Part shown: piece after piece, positions 12,735 through 23,630 of the stretch
Layout: each line of letters begins with the position of its first letter
How positions within the stretch are numbered: the first letter of the stretch is position 1
From: Hydrangea macrophylla
Lineage: Eukaryota; Streptophyta; Magnoliopsida; Cornales; Hydrangeaceae
Direction: 5' to 3'
NCBI GenBank assembly: GCA_033977485.1
Contig: CM066988.1
Span: forward strand, 31,988,001 to 32,052,000
Length of the DNA: 64,000 bases
Notes under the pieces: model-generated
Database searches by the model: none
The model's input: only the letters and a program-made list of their open reading frames with translations
What the model was told of the DNA's origin: nothing
Position numbers and translations under genes: made by a program

Positions 12735-13042
12735 CGAAGCAACCGTGTACCACATGCACACATTTGTGAAATGGTCTCAAGCATTTCACGAAGAGATACT
12801 TTTTTTAATTTTTTTTTATATATTTTTTTTATTTTATACTCACGAAGAGATACTAAAGCAGTTGGTATCTTTGTTTGCTGATGATGCACATGGCACAATT
12901 AGGTGTCATTTGAATTGGTGCATTAGGCACGATTTAAACTCTGTAAATACAACAGCACTTCGGTGGGTTTTAGCTTTTAATGTATTAAAATCAATTTTTC
13001 AGTTTTCATTTCCTACTTTATTCTTAGAGCATTCTTTTGTTG
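12735..13042 (+). pseudogene. Possible relic exon, unknown protein
   Basis: The open frame reads YHMHTFVKWSQAFHEEIL, then a hydrophobic stretch encoded by a T-rich tract, then HEEILKQLVSLFADDAHG and IRCHLNW, and runs on into the MITE at 13052. The repeated HEEIL comes from a 15-bp direct repeat (12786-12800 and 12840-12854) flanking 39 bp of T-rich DNA. Without one repeat and the tract, the flanking text joins in frame. An ag precedes the frame at about 12735. I do not recognise the family. It may be a chance frame. Confidence 0.3.
12786..12854. repeat. 15-bp direct repeats around a T-rich tract
   Basis: TCACGAAGAGATACT occurs at 12786-12800 and 12840-12854 with 39 bp of nearly pure T/A between. 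This is what a target-site duplication around a poly(A) tail read on the other strand looks like, so it may be a tail-only LINE or retroposon insertion. Confidence 0.55.
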
Positions 13043-13051
13043 AAGATTTTA

Positions 13052-13493
13052 GGGCAAATTACACTTTAGTCCATTAAACTATAACAATGTTTTCAATTGG
13101 ATTCATAAATATTTTTTTTTGCACTTGGGTTCTTGAACTTCAAAAATTCATTCAATCAGACCCAAATTCGGACACTGTTAGCTTAAACTATTAGAAATTG
13201 ACACGTTCGTTGCCCGTAATGCTTACCTGTTACATGTTAAATTCGAAAACACATTCGACTAGATCCAAAATTGCATTCAATTATACCCAAAATCATATAA
13301 TTTTTTAGCCATTCACAGTCTCTTGTGTTTGTCTTTACCTAACATGTGATATGTAAGCATTACGCGCAACGTACGTTACAATTTCTAATAATTTAAGTTA
13401 GCAGTGTAAGAATTTGAGTTTGATTAAATGAATTTTTGAAGTTCATGGATTCAATTGCAAAAAAAAAAATTTATTGACCCAATTAAAAATAGG
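13052..13493. mobile_element. Mutator-like MITE, left part
   Basis: Miniature element with a 9-bp target duplication AAGATTTTA at 13043-13051 and 26226-26234. The ends read GGGCAAATTACACTTTA on the left and, reversed, GGCTAAATTACACTTTA on the right. Almost the whole element folds into a hairpin: 13140-13240 is the reverse complement of 13335-13465 (landmarks attagaaattg, cgtaatgcttac, aacttcaaaaattcat). Nine-bp duplications and long inverted repeats are typical of Mutator-like MITEs. Retrotransposon B split its right arm. Confidence 0.85.
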
Positions 13494-14117
13494 TGGTATG
13501 TCCAGAAATATTCTGTTAAGACTAGACCGCCACGTCAGCGGGATGACCCGGACCATCCGGATTAGGAGCTTGGGATCTAACCCTGAGATTGACAGGCGAC
13601 ACCGCTCGGGTTCCCTGCACGGCCCGGGCACGCTGTGCGGCAGCTCACCAGGGGGTACATATCGGTCCCGGGCTGTCGAGCAGTTTCCTAAATCAACTAC
13701 AAGTCTGCGGAGGGAGATATGGAAGTTTCCTAAACCACTTAGGAAACTCTCCAAAGATCACGCAAATCAAGTTGTAATCAGATTGGGCTTCCTAATCCCA
13801 TTAACTTACCGTGTAAGGGTGGACTATTGCTCCTATAAAAGAGCCCACCTACCCTGTCAAGGGGATCCCAAAATCAATTCTCTAAGCTTACAAGCATTCA
13901 ACAGAGAACTCACCATTAATACGCATACATCCGGCTGGTATTACAGGTAGTGTCACCCCTAATTGTTGGCTCACCAGGCCCGCCGGTGACCTGCTAGTGA
14001 GAGCGTACAGATGTAACCGTGGACATAGGTCACCTCATTAACGGGACCGAACCACATACAAATTATTTTTGTCTTATTTTCTCTCTAAACCCTTCTTACC
14101 AATTCTAGGCATCATCA
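13494..14117 (+). mobile_element. 5' LTR of element B
   Basis: 624 bp, starts TGGTATGTCC and ends GGCATCATCA. The TATA box cctataaaag is at 13832-13841. This LTR keeps the promoter that the 3' LTR has lost. Confidence 0.92.
13832..13841 (+). promoter_or_regulatory. TATA box of B 5' LTR
   Basis: cctataaaag lies 276 bp before the LTR end, consistent with the genomic RNA start. The whole box lies within the segment absent from the 3' LTR. Confidence 0.75.
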
Positions 14118-14120
14118 GTT

Positions 14121-14137
14121 TGGCGCCGTCTGTGGGA
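14121..14137 (+). other. Primer binding site of element B
   Basis: TGGCGCCGTCTGTGGGA begins four bases after the LTR end (14117). This primer-site type is characteristic of many Tat-clade elements. Confidence 0.88.
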
Positions 14138-14179
14138 AACGACTAAGTCTTCTCATCAACAAATTCTCAACTGATCAAC

Positions 14180-15930
14180 ATGCCGCCAAAGACGGGTAAG
14201 AAAGCCACTAATCCGACCGGTCAGGAGAATCCGCAGCCTGAATAGCAGGCTGCCTCCATGACGACCGAGCAGATAACAGCAGCGCTGGCTCAACTCTTGG
14301 AGGGCCAGCGCCGAACGCAGGAACAGATAGAGGCGCTTATGGCCCGACACGAGAAGCGCCCCGCATCAGAGAATCAGCCTGAGAAGAGCGCTCCACTTAA
14401 AAGGCCCGCCAGGGCATGGAGGCAAGCCCGTTCCACCCCGGTGTCCCGCCGGACCGGGAACGCCCTGCGGATGGAGAGCACAGCCAGGCCACCAGGCGCT
14501 CGCAAAGACGACCTCGGCTCAATCCTCGTCGAGTGGAGGATGATAGAATTATCATCGACCGGCGGCGCGTGGCCAGAGGGGAGGAGTCCGGACGGAGAGC
14601 CCGGGAATCGACCGATGACCCTCCGGCCCTGAGCCGAGGGGATCTTAGGCACAGGCATTCCTGGACCCAGAGCCGGGCTCCATCCCCGAGGTCGACGCGC
14701 TTTGAGGAAGAGGCCTCGTCGTCCGACCCGACCTACCGCTCAAACACAGATAGGAGAATAGGGCGGAGTGATGTCAAAGCCCAGGTCGAGGAACTGCAAC
14801 AGCAGATCGAGAGGCTGAACTGCAAGTTCCGTCACGACCTCACCAACACGGAGACTGAGTCACCCTATACTACTCGGGTGACACAGTTTCCCATTCCACG
14901 GAAGTTCAAACCCCCTCAGCTCAGCTCCTACGACGACACAGGGAGCCCGGTGGACCACGTCCGCACTTACAACGCGCAGATGGCACTGGTCACAACGGTG
15001 GACGAGCTGCTATGCCTGGCCTTTCCCAATACCCTCAAGGGGCCATCCGCACAGTGGTTTCACGCTGTGAAGCCCCGGACGGTCGATAACTTCCAAGTCC
15101 TCAGCAAGCTGTTCATCAGCCAGTTCGTCGGGACGCTCGACCGGTCGCAACCTGACACTCAGCTGCTGACCGTCAAGTAGCACAAAGGGGAGTCCCTAAG
15201 GGAGTATGTAGACCGTTTCAACCAGCAAACGCTCCTGATCCGCAACCTTAATGAAACGGCCGCAATCATGGCCTTCTGTTCGGGAGTTCAACACACCAAG
15301 GTTGCCACGTCGTTCCATTGTGACCGATCGGCGACCATGGTGGAGCTCTCAGAGAGGGTCGGAAAGTACATAGATACCGAGGAGTTCTTGAAGGCAAAGC
15401 GCACCGGCCAGGCGGGAGACGAATCCCCGAAGGCCAAGCACAAGCGTGAAGGGTTCGAGAAGGGCTCGAGAAAGAAGCCAAAGCAAGACCAAAGAGATGC
15501 ATGGAGTCAGCCCCCGACTGCTTTCACACCCCTTTCCCTGCCTATACATGAAGATATGGCCGCCGCAGAGGCGCAGAGGCTGCTTCCGCAGCCAGCCAAG
15601 CTCAGAGCCCTGCCCGGTAAGAGAAACCCGCCCGGTAAGAGAAACCGGGACAAGTTTTGCCTCTACCACAGGGATCACGGCCATGAAACAAAGGATTGCT
15701 TCAAATTGAAGATAGCAATAGAGAAGCTGATCGAGCAGGGATACCTTGCCGAGTTCGTTACAGCTGACAAACGACCTCGGCAGGACACCCGAGCTCCCGA
15801 TCAGCCACCACCACCACCACCACTTGGCCACATCCACGTGATCTCTGAAGGAACGTCAGGTGGAGGCGATTCACAGTCGGCACGGAAGAGGCATGCCCGG
15901 GCATCCCGAGCGGATGTCTGGCAGGTCTAA
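14180..15930 (+). pseudogene. Gag of element B (broken)
   Basis: The start MPPKTGKK at 14180 is the first ATG after the primer site. A coiled-coil-like N-terminus (ITAALAQLLEGQRRTQEQI) is followed by a charged linker, then the capsid-like core (KFKPPQLSSYDDTGSPVDHV, PSAQWFHAV, SLREYVDRFN). A zinc-knuckle-like motif CLYHRDHGHETKDC lies at about 15659, followed by IEKLIEQGYL, as in Tat gag proteins. Breaks: a TAG at 14242, a frame change near 14400, a TAG at 15178 and a TAA at 15928. Several are one C-to-T step from a sense codon. An 18-bp repeat encodes GKRN twice near 15612-15647. Confidence 0.88.
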
Positions 15931-16029
15931 TCCACCGACTCCTCCCCAACCGATGTTCTAACATTCACGTTCGACGACTTACAGGGCATCCACTGTCCCC
16001 ATGATGACCCGCTAGTAGTGACGCTTTCT

Positions 16030-16370
16030 ATAGCCAAATATATGGTCTAGAGGGTGCTAGTAGACACAGGCAGCTCGTCCGACATTATGTTCACGACGAC
16101 ATTCGATCAACTCGGGATCTCCAGGGATCGGCTCCGGCCGGTCGCTACCCCCTTGGTTGGATTTAATGGCTCCAGCACACAACCGCTCGGTACAATCAAG
16201 CTCCCAGTTCTCATGGGGACCTACCCTCAGCAGGCCTCCATCCTCACCAATTTCATGATCGTCGAAGCCCCGTCGGCCTACAACGTCATCCTTGGCAGGC
16301 CGACCCTCAACAGGGCCAGAGCGGTCGTCCCCACTTATAGCTTAACAGTGAAGTTCCCAACTCCCTAGGG
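16030..16370 (+). pseudogene. Aspartic protease of element B
   Basis: Reads LVDTGSSSDIMF with an intact D-T-G and ends with YNVILGRPTLNRARAV, the C-terminal signature. A stop lies just upstream (16048-16050) and another at 16366. It is in the same frame as the second part of gag, as expected for one gag-pol frame. Confidence 0.85.
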
Positions 16371-16639
16371 ACCCGGATGCTTGCGAGGAGATCAGACTAT
16401 CGCTCAGAGTTGTTATGTCAGCTCGTTACAATAGGGGGCAATCACAGAAACATTAAACGTCCAAGAGATGGACCCCCGGGACCAGAGCAACATGATAGGT
16501 CCGATGGAAGAACTGGAACAAGTGATGCTGGATCCCGAGTACCCAGACCGCACGGTTAGCATAGGTACCCCACTGGAGCCCGGCTTGAAGAAAAAATTGA
16601 CTCAGCTCCTGAGGCAAAATCAAGACGTTTTTGCTTAGA

Positions 16640-17520
16640 GCCATGAGGATATGCCCGGGATTGATCCTCGAGTAATGTCCCATCGTCTCAATGTCAGTCC
16701 GGATTGCCGTCCAGTCAAGCAGAAGAGAAGGGGCATGGCCCCCGAGAGACAGAAGGCAGTGAGTGAGGAGGTCGAGAAGCTCCTAAAGGCGAAGTCCATC
16801 CGAGAGGTCCACTATCCCGACTGGCTAGCTAACGTTGTTCTTGTCAAGAAAAGCAATGGGAAGTGGAAAATGTGCGTGGACTTCACCGACCTCAACATAG
16901 GCCTGCCCCAAGAACTGCTATTCGCTGCCCAGGATAGACCTCCTTGTGGACTCCACCGCAGGTCACTCACTCCTCTCATTCATGGACACTTACTCGGGGT
17001 ACAACCAGATCAGCATGTACCCCGGGGACAAAGAGAAGACAGCGTTCATCACTGACCAAGGCATGTATTGCTACAAGGTTATGCCTTTTGGTCTTAAGAA
17101 TGCCGGGGCTACCTACCAGCGCCTGGTCAACTATATGTTCAAAGACCTCATCGTAAAGTCTATGGAGATATATGTGGATGATCTACTGGTTAAGAGCCGA
17201 GACGAGCCCGACCACCTCGAGCATCTGGCAGGGGCCTTCAGCATTTTGAGAAAATTCAGGATGAGGTTGAACCCGGCCAAATGCACCTTTGGTGTCTCGT
17301 CCGGGAAGTTTCTTGGCCATCTAGTCAGCAGACGGGGGATTGAGGCAAACCCCGAGAAGACCAAAGCCATCATCAACATGCGGTCGCCCAAATCCACGAA
17401 GGAAGTTCAGAGCCTAGCCGGAAGGGTGGCCGCATTGAACAGATTTGTCTCCAGAGCTACCAATCCGTGCCTGCCATTCTTCAAAATCCTCTGCAAAAGC
17501 ATTTCAGTGGTCAGAAGAGT
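16640..17520 (+). pseudogene. Reverse transcriptase of element B (one frameshift)
   Basis: MPGIDPRVMSHRLNV is followed by WLANVVLVKKSNGKWKMCVD. The frame is lost near 16900 and picked up at 16946 with AGHSLLSFMDTYSGYNQ, MPFGLKNAGATYQRLV and the active-site strand IYVDDLLVKS at about 17168, which is intact. CTFGVSSGKFLGHLV follows. A further shift at about 17470-17520 leads into RNase H. A stop at 16636 precedes this domain. Confidence 0.9.
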
Positions 17521-17960
17521 GTGAAGAGGCATTCCAGGAACTCAAGAAGTACCTGACGTTCCCTCCTCTACTCTCAACACCCGTGCCCGGGGAAGAGCTA
17601 TTTCTATACTTGGCAGTGTTACCATCGGCGGTTAGCTCGGCACTCATCCGGGAAGAGCACGGGATACAATTCCCAGTGTACAATACCAGTCGGGCGTTGC
17701 AGGGTGCAGAGAGCAGATACTCCCGCATCGAAAAGCTAGCGTTCGCCCTTATCACCTCGGTTCGAAGGCTCTGCCAGTATTTTCAGGCCTATGCCATTGT
17801 GGTCCTCACAGATCAACCCCTCCACAGAATCCTTAGCCGCCCAGACACGTCCGGGAGGCTTGTCAAGTGGGCATTAGAGTTGGAAGAGTTTGAAGTGATC
17901 TATTGGCCCCGGACAGCCATCAAGGGACAAGCTATGGCAGATTTCCTGGTTGAGTTCACG
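17445..17960 (+). pseudogene. First RNase H (retroviral type) of element B
   Basis: Follows RT in another frame: FQWSEECEEAFQELKKYL, then LFLYLAVLPSAVSSALIREE, RYSRIEKLAFALI, VVLTDQPL and LVKWALELEEF. The first acidic position reads as a leucine-rich LYLAVL, as in Tat elements, where this domain is degenerate and its job is thought to be taken over by the second RNase H. Confidence 0.8.
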
Positions 17961-18009
17961 TACCCTGAGGACTCGATTGAACAGTCCGAGCCTCCGGCCT
18001 TGCCGCCCG

Positions 18010-18472
18010 GGTTACACTCTGAGATCCCAACTTGGGTACTACATGTGGACGGTTCCTCCAACCAGCAAGGTAGCGGGGCAGGAATCATCCTGACTACCCC
18101 CGATGGTATCCAGCTAGAGTATGCACTAAGGTTTGGTTTCCGTGCCTAATGAGGCCGAATACGAAGCTCTCTTAGTCGAGTTACAATTGGCCATCTCTAT
18201 GAGCGCGCAACAGGTTCAAGGTTATAGTGACTCCCAGCTCGTGATCAATCAGGTTAACCAAGAGTACGAAGCGCGGGAAGATAGCATGGTAGCTTACTTG
18301 ACCCTTGTCCGAGCGGTCTCCAAGCAGCTCCGAGGATTCTCCATCACGCAGATACCCAGAGAAAAAAATACCAGAGCAGACCGGTTGGCTCGCCTCGCCT
18401 CGTGCTCTGAGTCAGACTTGCTCGGGATAAGGATACAATACTTACCTGAGCCAAGTGTGATCAACTCATAAG
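18010..18472 (+). pseudogene. Second, archaeal-type RNase H of element B
   Basis: WVLHVDGSSNQQGSGAGIIL, NEAEYEALLVELQLA, GYSDSQLVINQV and PREKNTRADRLARLA give the D-E-D-D set of an archaeal-type RNase H. Such a second domain is an established mark of the Tat clade. All four acidic positions are present. A one-base shift near 18135-18148 divides the domain. A stop closes it at 18470. Confidence 0.88.
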
Positions 18473-19744
18473 GCATAGAGGTAGACCCGGTCACTCTGGG
18501 ACCCAGCTGGATGGACCCACTCGTGGTATTCCTGACAACAGGGGCGCTACCAGACGACAAAGAAGAAGCCTGTCCGGGTTAAATACCGGGCGGCACGATA
18601 TCATCTTCTCGATGGCATCCTCTACAAGAGGGGATTCACTATCCCGTACCTCCGGTGTGTTCACCCTGTACAAGTCCAAACAATATTGTTCGAAATCCAT
18701 GAAGGAGTATGAGGGAACCACATCGGAGGCCGGGCACTCTCAAGAAAGGCCCTGTTACAAGGTTATTACTGGCCAACCATGGCCCGAGATTCACAAGAGT
18801 ACGTCCGAAGGTGTGACAAGTGTCAAAGACATTCTCCCATGATCAACCGACCGGGAGAACTCCAGACACCAATCCACAGCCCTTAGCCGTTCGCCCAGTG
18901 GGGAATCGACATCGTTGGTCCCTTACCGATGGGGAAAGGGCAGGTTAAATTTGCCGTGATAGCTGTTGATTACTTCACCAAATAGCTAGAGGCCGAGCCC
19001 TTGGCGACGATAACCAAGTGGAAGATGGAGAACTTTGTGGAAAGGAATATCCTCAGTAGATTCGGCACTCCCCGGGTCCTGGTCAGTGATAATGGCAGAT
19101 AATTTGACACACCCGTCTTCAGGCAATTCTGCTCGGGCTACGGGATACTGAATCACTACTCCTCCCCCGAGCACCCACAAGCCAACGGTCAAGCTGAGGT
19201 AACCAACCGGACAATCTTGCAGTCAATCAAAACAAGGCTTGAAGGTGACAAAGGGCTGTGGGCTGAAGAGTTACCAACCCTCATGTGGGCCTACCGCACA
19301 ATGCCCCGAGCGGCAACAGGCGAAACAACATTCTCTTTAACCTACGGATTTGAAGCAGTGGTCCCCACATAGCTGGGGTTGCCAACATAACGGGTGGCCA
19401 ACTTCAGTACGCCGGATAACGAAGAAGCCCTCCGGTCAGAACTAGATCTGGTGGAGGAAAGGAGAGACCAAGCCTACCTAAAGGTAGCGGCCTATAAGCA
19501 ACGGGTTTCTCGATACTACAATAGCAAGGTGAAGCACCGCAGTTTTCAAGTCGGAGACCTCGTCCTCAAGGCAGTGAACCAGTCTACCCGAATTCTGAGC
19601 CATGGAAAATTGGGGCCAAACTGGAAAGGCCCATATAAAGTAACCCGGGTCAACCGACCGGGAACCTACTGGTTACAGAGCATGGACGGGCACGATCTCT
19701 CTCATCCTTGGAATGTGCAACACCTCCGCAAGTATTATCAGTAG
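18473..19744 (+). pseudogene. Integrase of element B (stops, catalytic residues kept)
   Basis: A zinc-binding part lies at about 18720-18840 (RRCDKCQRHS). The core follows: WGIDIVGPLPMGKGQ, VLVSDNGR and [14 protein letters not shown], so D, D and E are all there. The C-terminal part is VGDLVLKAVN, GPNWKGPYKV and HPWNVQHLRKYYQ, ending with TAG at 19742. TAG at 18985 and 19370 and TAA at 19099 and 19388 interrupt it. The first is one transition from tryptophan and the second one transition from glutamine. Among the four integrases in the window, this is the only one keeping the full D-D-E set. Confidence 0.87.
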
Positions 19745-20690
19745 CATTTGCCAGCGGGAATTTACTATTGGTAGAGAAATTTGTTTTTGTAGCTCTGATT
19801 GAGCAACCATTATAAATTTTTGTTTTTAAATAAAATTGTAAAGTTTTACCTGAAATTTACTCCTCAGTACACCGTGTAATGCTCAAAAGCCCTCGAGCCT
19901 AACCCCGAGGCACCAAAGACCTTGGGCCTAACCCCAAGGTGATAAAAAGACCGGGCTCCGAACCCAGGCACTAAAAAACCTTGGGCCTAACCCCAAGTCG
20001 TGAAAAGACCTTGGGCTCTGAACCCAGGCACAAAAATGACCCTGTAACCACCCATGTTCTAGGTTGGTTTCCTATGGTTGCTCCTCAACACGCCCCCGCC
20101 TTCACAGGACGCTCGGGGGCAAGGGGATACTAGACCTAAACAGGAAATTACTTAAGCTTCGCTTAGGTCCAGCCGACGACGGGGCCAAACCCCTAGGTGG
20201 CCAACGATGGCAAGCTTCAAAGGACCCTGCAACCACCCATGTTCCAGGTCGGTTTCCTACGGCTAGTAACTCCTACACTCCCGCCTTAGCAAAATGCTTG
20301 GGGGGCAGGGGAATATTAGGCCAAAACAGGAAATCACACCGGTCACTAAAAGAACTTAGACGGTATTCCCAAGTCTTACAATAACCAGAGATATTATCCC
20401 GGATGGTAAAACAGGATACACCTACGATACACCGGGACATCCCGGACGGTAGTACAGGGTATTCCTATAATACACGGGACGTACCTTCTAAACAGGTCAG
20501 AAAGACTAGGTGTTCTACTGGTTACGGTCCTAAAACATTTGCTAAGGCAAGTGTTAGGATGGCCAAAAACCAAGCGGATACTAGCAAAGAAAAGCAGGCA
20601 CAGTACATGAAAAAAAGGAAAGAAAGACAGTTAATGGAAAGTTCGACCTCGAGGGCCTTTTCATTGATTGAAATTTAAACTGTACAAAGC
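19745..20690 (+). repeat. Repeat-rich spacer after B integrase
   Basis: No sense gene. At 19887-20037 four or five units of about 30 bp such as ccttgggcctaaccccaagg are themselves small inverted repeats. At 20040-20395 two copies of a roughly 185-bp unit start accctgtaaccacccatgtt and accctgcaaccacccatgtt. At 20398-20480 two copies of a roughly 48-bp unit contain atcccggacggtagtacagg. Just before the antisense gene comes ctggggggcag...gcctccccag, a G-rich hairpin (20690-20718). Confidence 0.75.
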
Positions 20691-20749
20691 CTGGGGGGCA
20701 GTTGTAGTAGCCTCCCCAGAAAAAAAAAACTACAACGAGAAACAAAAAA

Positions 20750-22932
20750 CTAATCCACAACCACCACTTCCTCCTCCTCTGTGGCCCGCTCATCAACGGA
20801 GGGGCCCCCCACTGGCGCAGCTTCAGCAGCGACCTCAGCCTTAACGGCGACATCGGCCTCAACGGTGACCTCGGCCTCAACGGCGACCTCAGAGTCGCCC
20901 TGGCCTTCCTTCCAGTAACCAAAATCGGCCCAGGAATACCCGGACAGATCCCAGTCGGGATGGTCAGCGGCAGCCTGCTTCGCCAGGTCGGTGTAGCCTG
21001 TGAGGAACCCAGCTTCAAATTCCTCCTCAGTTTCTTTGGCTTCAACCTCCCGACAAGTAGTAAGCTCCGAGAGCGTGGCCGCCATAGCTTCGAGATCCTT
21101 CTCGGCTAAGGTCTTCGCGGACTTCGAGGCTGTAACCTTGGCCTCGGCGACCTTCTTGGCGGCGACCCTCCCGGCCTCCGCAGCCGCAGCCTTAGCCTCT
21201 GCAACCTTTCGGGCAGAACGCTCGGTCGACAAGGAATCACGGACCTTTCCCAGCTCCAAGGTCGTTGTCCGGGATCTTTCTTCCTCCATAGTCAGGGCAA
21301 ACTCTGAGGGACTCCCGAGCAGCCCTCTCCACGGAAAGGTCAGCCTCAGTTGCGACCAACCTCTGAGCAATGCCGGGAAGGGTGGCCTTGGCCCCAGCAG
21401 CAATACAGCTAACCTACAAGAACAAGGAAAGAACCTCGTCAGTATACGCACGGAGAAAAAATTAATGTTCACATTGCAAAAAAGAAACTTACAAAGTGGC
21501 CGATGCTATATACCCAACCGATAATGGCCTCGGGGCTCATCAGGGTGCACTTGTCAACCTGACTCTGCAGCAACCCAGGCCGCACCCTTCCGCAGACGTC
21601 GTCCGCTGTCTCAGTCTCCGGCAACGAAGAAGGGCCCTCATGAGCCTCCTCCGTGGTCGGGAAGGAGGTCCCGGATGGTCTGGCCACTGGAGGGAGTGGG
21701 GAAGGCGCAGCAGTGGTCACTCCAGCAGGTGGCAGTGGTGGTGCAGCAATCGTTACCGCGGGCGTGGAAGTAGCGGCAGCTTCCTCCCTAGCCCGGATGG
21801 AGATCCCCCGGGAGATTCTCTTCAATGGATGGCCCTCAGCGGGGGCTGGCTTCTTCCTCTTCTGGCCGGCCCGGGCCATCAAGGCTGCCTCTTTCTCCTT
21901 CAGCGCTGCCGCGTTCTTGGGAGCCACTTCTGCAAAACCAGAAGAATGTTAGGGTTCAACAATGTAGAAAAATCGAACGGTCAAGGAATGGTGTTTACCA
22001 GGGATGATTGCCGAGAGGATGGGAGCTGTGAAGTCGTGCTGGGGCTTGTAATAGGTCTTCGGGCTCCCCGACCGGGTCAGCACTTTATTTATGTCGGTTG
22101 GGTCCGCCGCCAGAGAAAATACCCGCGCTTGAAGCTCGTCGGGGAGACTCGGCGGGTCCACTGCTCCCACTGCAAAATAGACAAATGGGTTAGTCAGGGC
22201 CGGGTAAGGAAACTAAGCAAGGAAGAAAGAGTGCTTGGACTTACTCCTCAGCTTACTCGCCCAGGAGGTCCTCAGCTGAATCCCCGGTGCCTTCTCACAC
22301 AGACCCAGAGTGGACACTTGGAAGAACTTCTTCTTCCACCCTTTATTATTGCTGGGGCAATTCGCGATTATCTTCTGCCCTTGCCTGGCCGAGAGCTAGA
22401 AGAAGCCGGCCTCCCCGTGAACTGGGAAGGGCCGGTGGGTCCAGAAGAACTCCTGAAGTGTGAGTTCATACCCGAGGACTTGGGACCACAAAGAAATGCA
22501 CCCCATCAAGTAACGCCAGCCGTTTGGGGCAAGCTTCCCAGGGAATATCCCGAGAAAGATGAGCGCATCCCGAGCGACTGGGTGAAGAGGCAAGCGAAGG
22601 CCTGCCAAGAAGGCATCCTCGTACAACGTAACGAAGCCCGACTCGTGGAAGTGGGCTCGGCTATTGTGGACAGAGCAAAAAAGGGGTTAAGGAAGATCAT
22701 ATCGATCCCTGATGCGATCCAGGTCAGGACCACGCAGAATGCTGACGATGGACTCGCACGCGAATACGACTCCGAGACTGTTTGGCACAAACCCTTCATC
22801 GCCCGACCACCGAGACGTCGAGGCTGCAAGAGAATCCCGATGTGCTTCCTCGTGAAACGCCCAGGCGGGGATTACTCCCTCACTGTGCTGGTCAGAGGGG
22901 GCTGAAGAAGGAGGATCCGGGCTTGTACTCAT
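20750..22932 (-). CDS. Antisense gene 1 of element B (PF04195-like, coiled-coil C-terminus; degenerate)
   Basis: The minus strand carries an accessory gene between integrase and the 3' end. The N-terminal part (22932-22690) starts MSTSPDPPSSAPSDQ and includes RGPDLDRIRDRYDLP. Next comes FLAGLRLPLHPVARDALIFL and LAPNGWRYLMG (22396-22626), the signature I associate with the Pfam family called putative gypsy-type transposon. A basic segment, MAPKNAAALKEKEAALMARAGQKRKKP, starts at 21927. A long Ala/Glu/Lys coiled coil (about 21290-21000) and an acidic Glu/Val end (EEEEVVVVD, stop at 20750) follow. Frame changes between the blocks suggest introns or decay. The function is unknown; such antisense genes occur in many Tat elements. 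It has its own promoter at 23404. Confidence 0.75.
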
Positions 22933-23403
22933 AGACCCGGATCGCAGCTACTCGTCCTCCGACCGGGACGACGAGTTAAAATCCGAGTGACACATGACTG
23001 CATCTGTGGATAGCCTACAGGGGAGGTAGATTTAACAGCCTGAAGGGTAGGTCATACAAGATTCGAGAAGAAACACAACACTCGCTCAAGATTCCCTCAG
23101 GAACTCTCCCTTGGTCAATCTGTCCTAGCGTTTCCCCCCCCCCCCCCCCCCCTACTGAAAGAAATGACAAAACCGAAGGAAGAAGAAATCCCAAGCCCGT
23201 ACTAACCCATGCGGGTTCACTCCCTCCAGCTTAGTTCCAAAAAAAAAAGAAGAGGATGATGAACTGAAGACGGGAAGGGAAGACTTACAAAAATTAGCGC
23301 AGAAAATAACTTGGGAATCTTGCTCGGGAATCTTGGATGCTCTCGAAATCGTTCGGTGAATCCTCTCACTTGGCAGCAGGTACTGGAGAGAATGATGAGT
23401 GCC

Positions 23404-23412
23404 CCTTATATA
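23404..23412 (-). promoter_or_regulatory. TATA box of antisense gene 1
   Basis: The minus strand reads TATATAAGG, about 470 bp before the first ATG of antisense gene 1. A CACGTG lies about 84 bp further upstream (23496-23501). Confidence 0.65.
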
Positions 23413-23620
23413 GGAACAGCAGACGGTCCAGATCGATCAGATCTGACGGTTCAGGAATTTTCCCGCCATGGGTTGCCGACAGCTGTCACCTCGGGCACGT
23501 GAAGAGTCACCTCAAAAGACACGCGCATTAAATGCGTGACGTGATAGTCCGGTTACCATGCAACTGGTCGGTTACATCTAAACTGACTCCGCTGGATCTC
23601 GACTAGGCGAATTAAAACCT

Positions 23621-23630
23621 GACACGTGGC
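23621..23630 (-). promoter_or_regulatory. G-box GACACGTGGC upstream of antisense gene 1
   Basis: The ten-base GACACGTGGC contains the ACGTGGC core recognised by plant bZIP factors of the ABRE/G-box type. It sits about 209 bp upstream of the TATA box. The same ten bases stand at nearly the same distance in the two other antisense promoters of this kind (25525 and 30850). Confidence 0.65.

Larger units (their letters stand above)
10950..13042. other. AT-rich intergenic DNA with possible relic exons
   Basis: This region is not recognisably retrotransposon. A pyrimidine-rich tract ending gcaattaaag at about 11502 is followed by a short frame (11503-11593, RKCQKGRGKGKAISGVE then a stop). It would fit a terminal exon, but I cannot name it. 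From about 11950 to 12450 the DNA is very AT-rich, with TA and CA runs (12000-12012, 12209-12245). A second possible exon lies at 12735-13077. Confidence 0.4.

Noticed and set aside
13474..13950. 158-codon open frame at the left end of element B
   Set aside because: It lies in the MITE end and the B LTR and crosses the LTR border. It is GC-rich non-coding DNA.
15349..15837. Minus-strand frame of 162 codons inside B gag
   Set aside because: It is a shadow of gag. The Trp/Val-rich text comes from the complement of a proline stretch.
21496..22905. Long plus-strand open frame of 469 codons
   Set aside because: It is the complement of antisense gene 1. The minus strand has recognisable conserved text, while this frame has no family-like motif and a skewed composition.
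23134..23152. Run of 19 C
   Set aside because: A homopolymer of this length is prone to sequencing error. No structure or function can be argued from it. Similar but shorter runs occur at 7599 and 54883.
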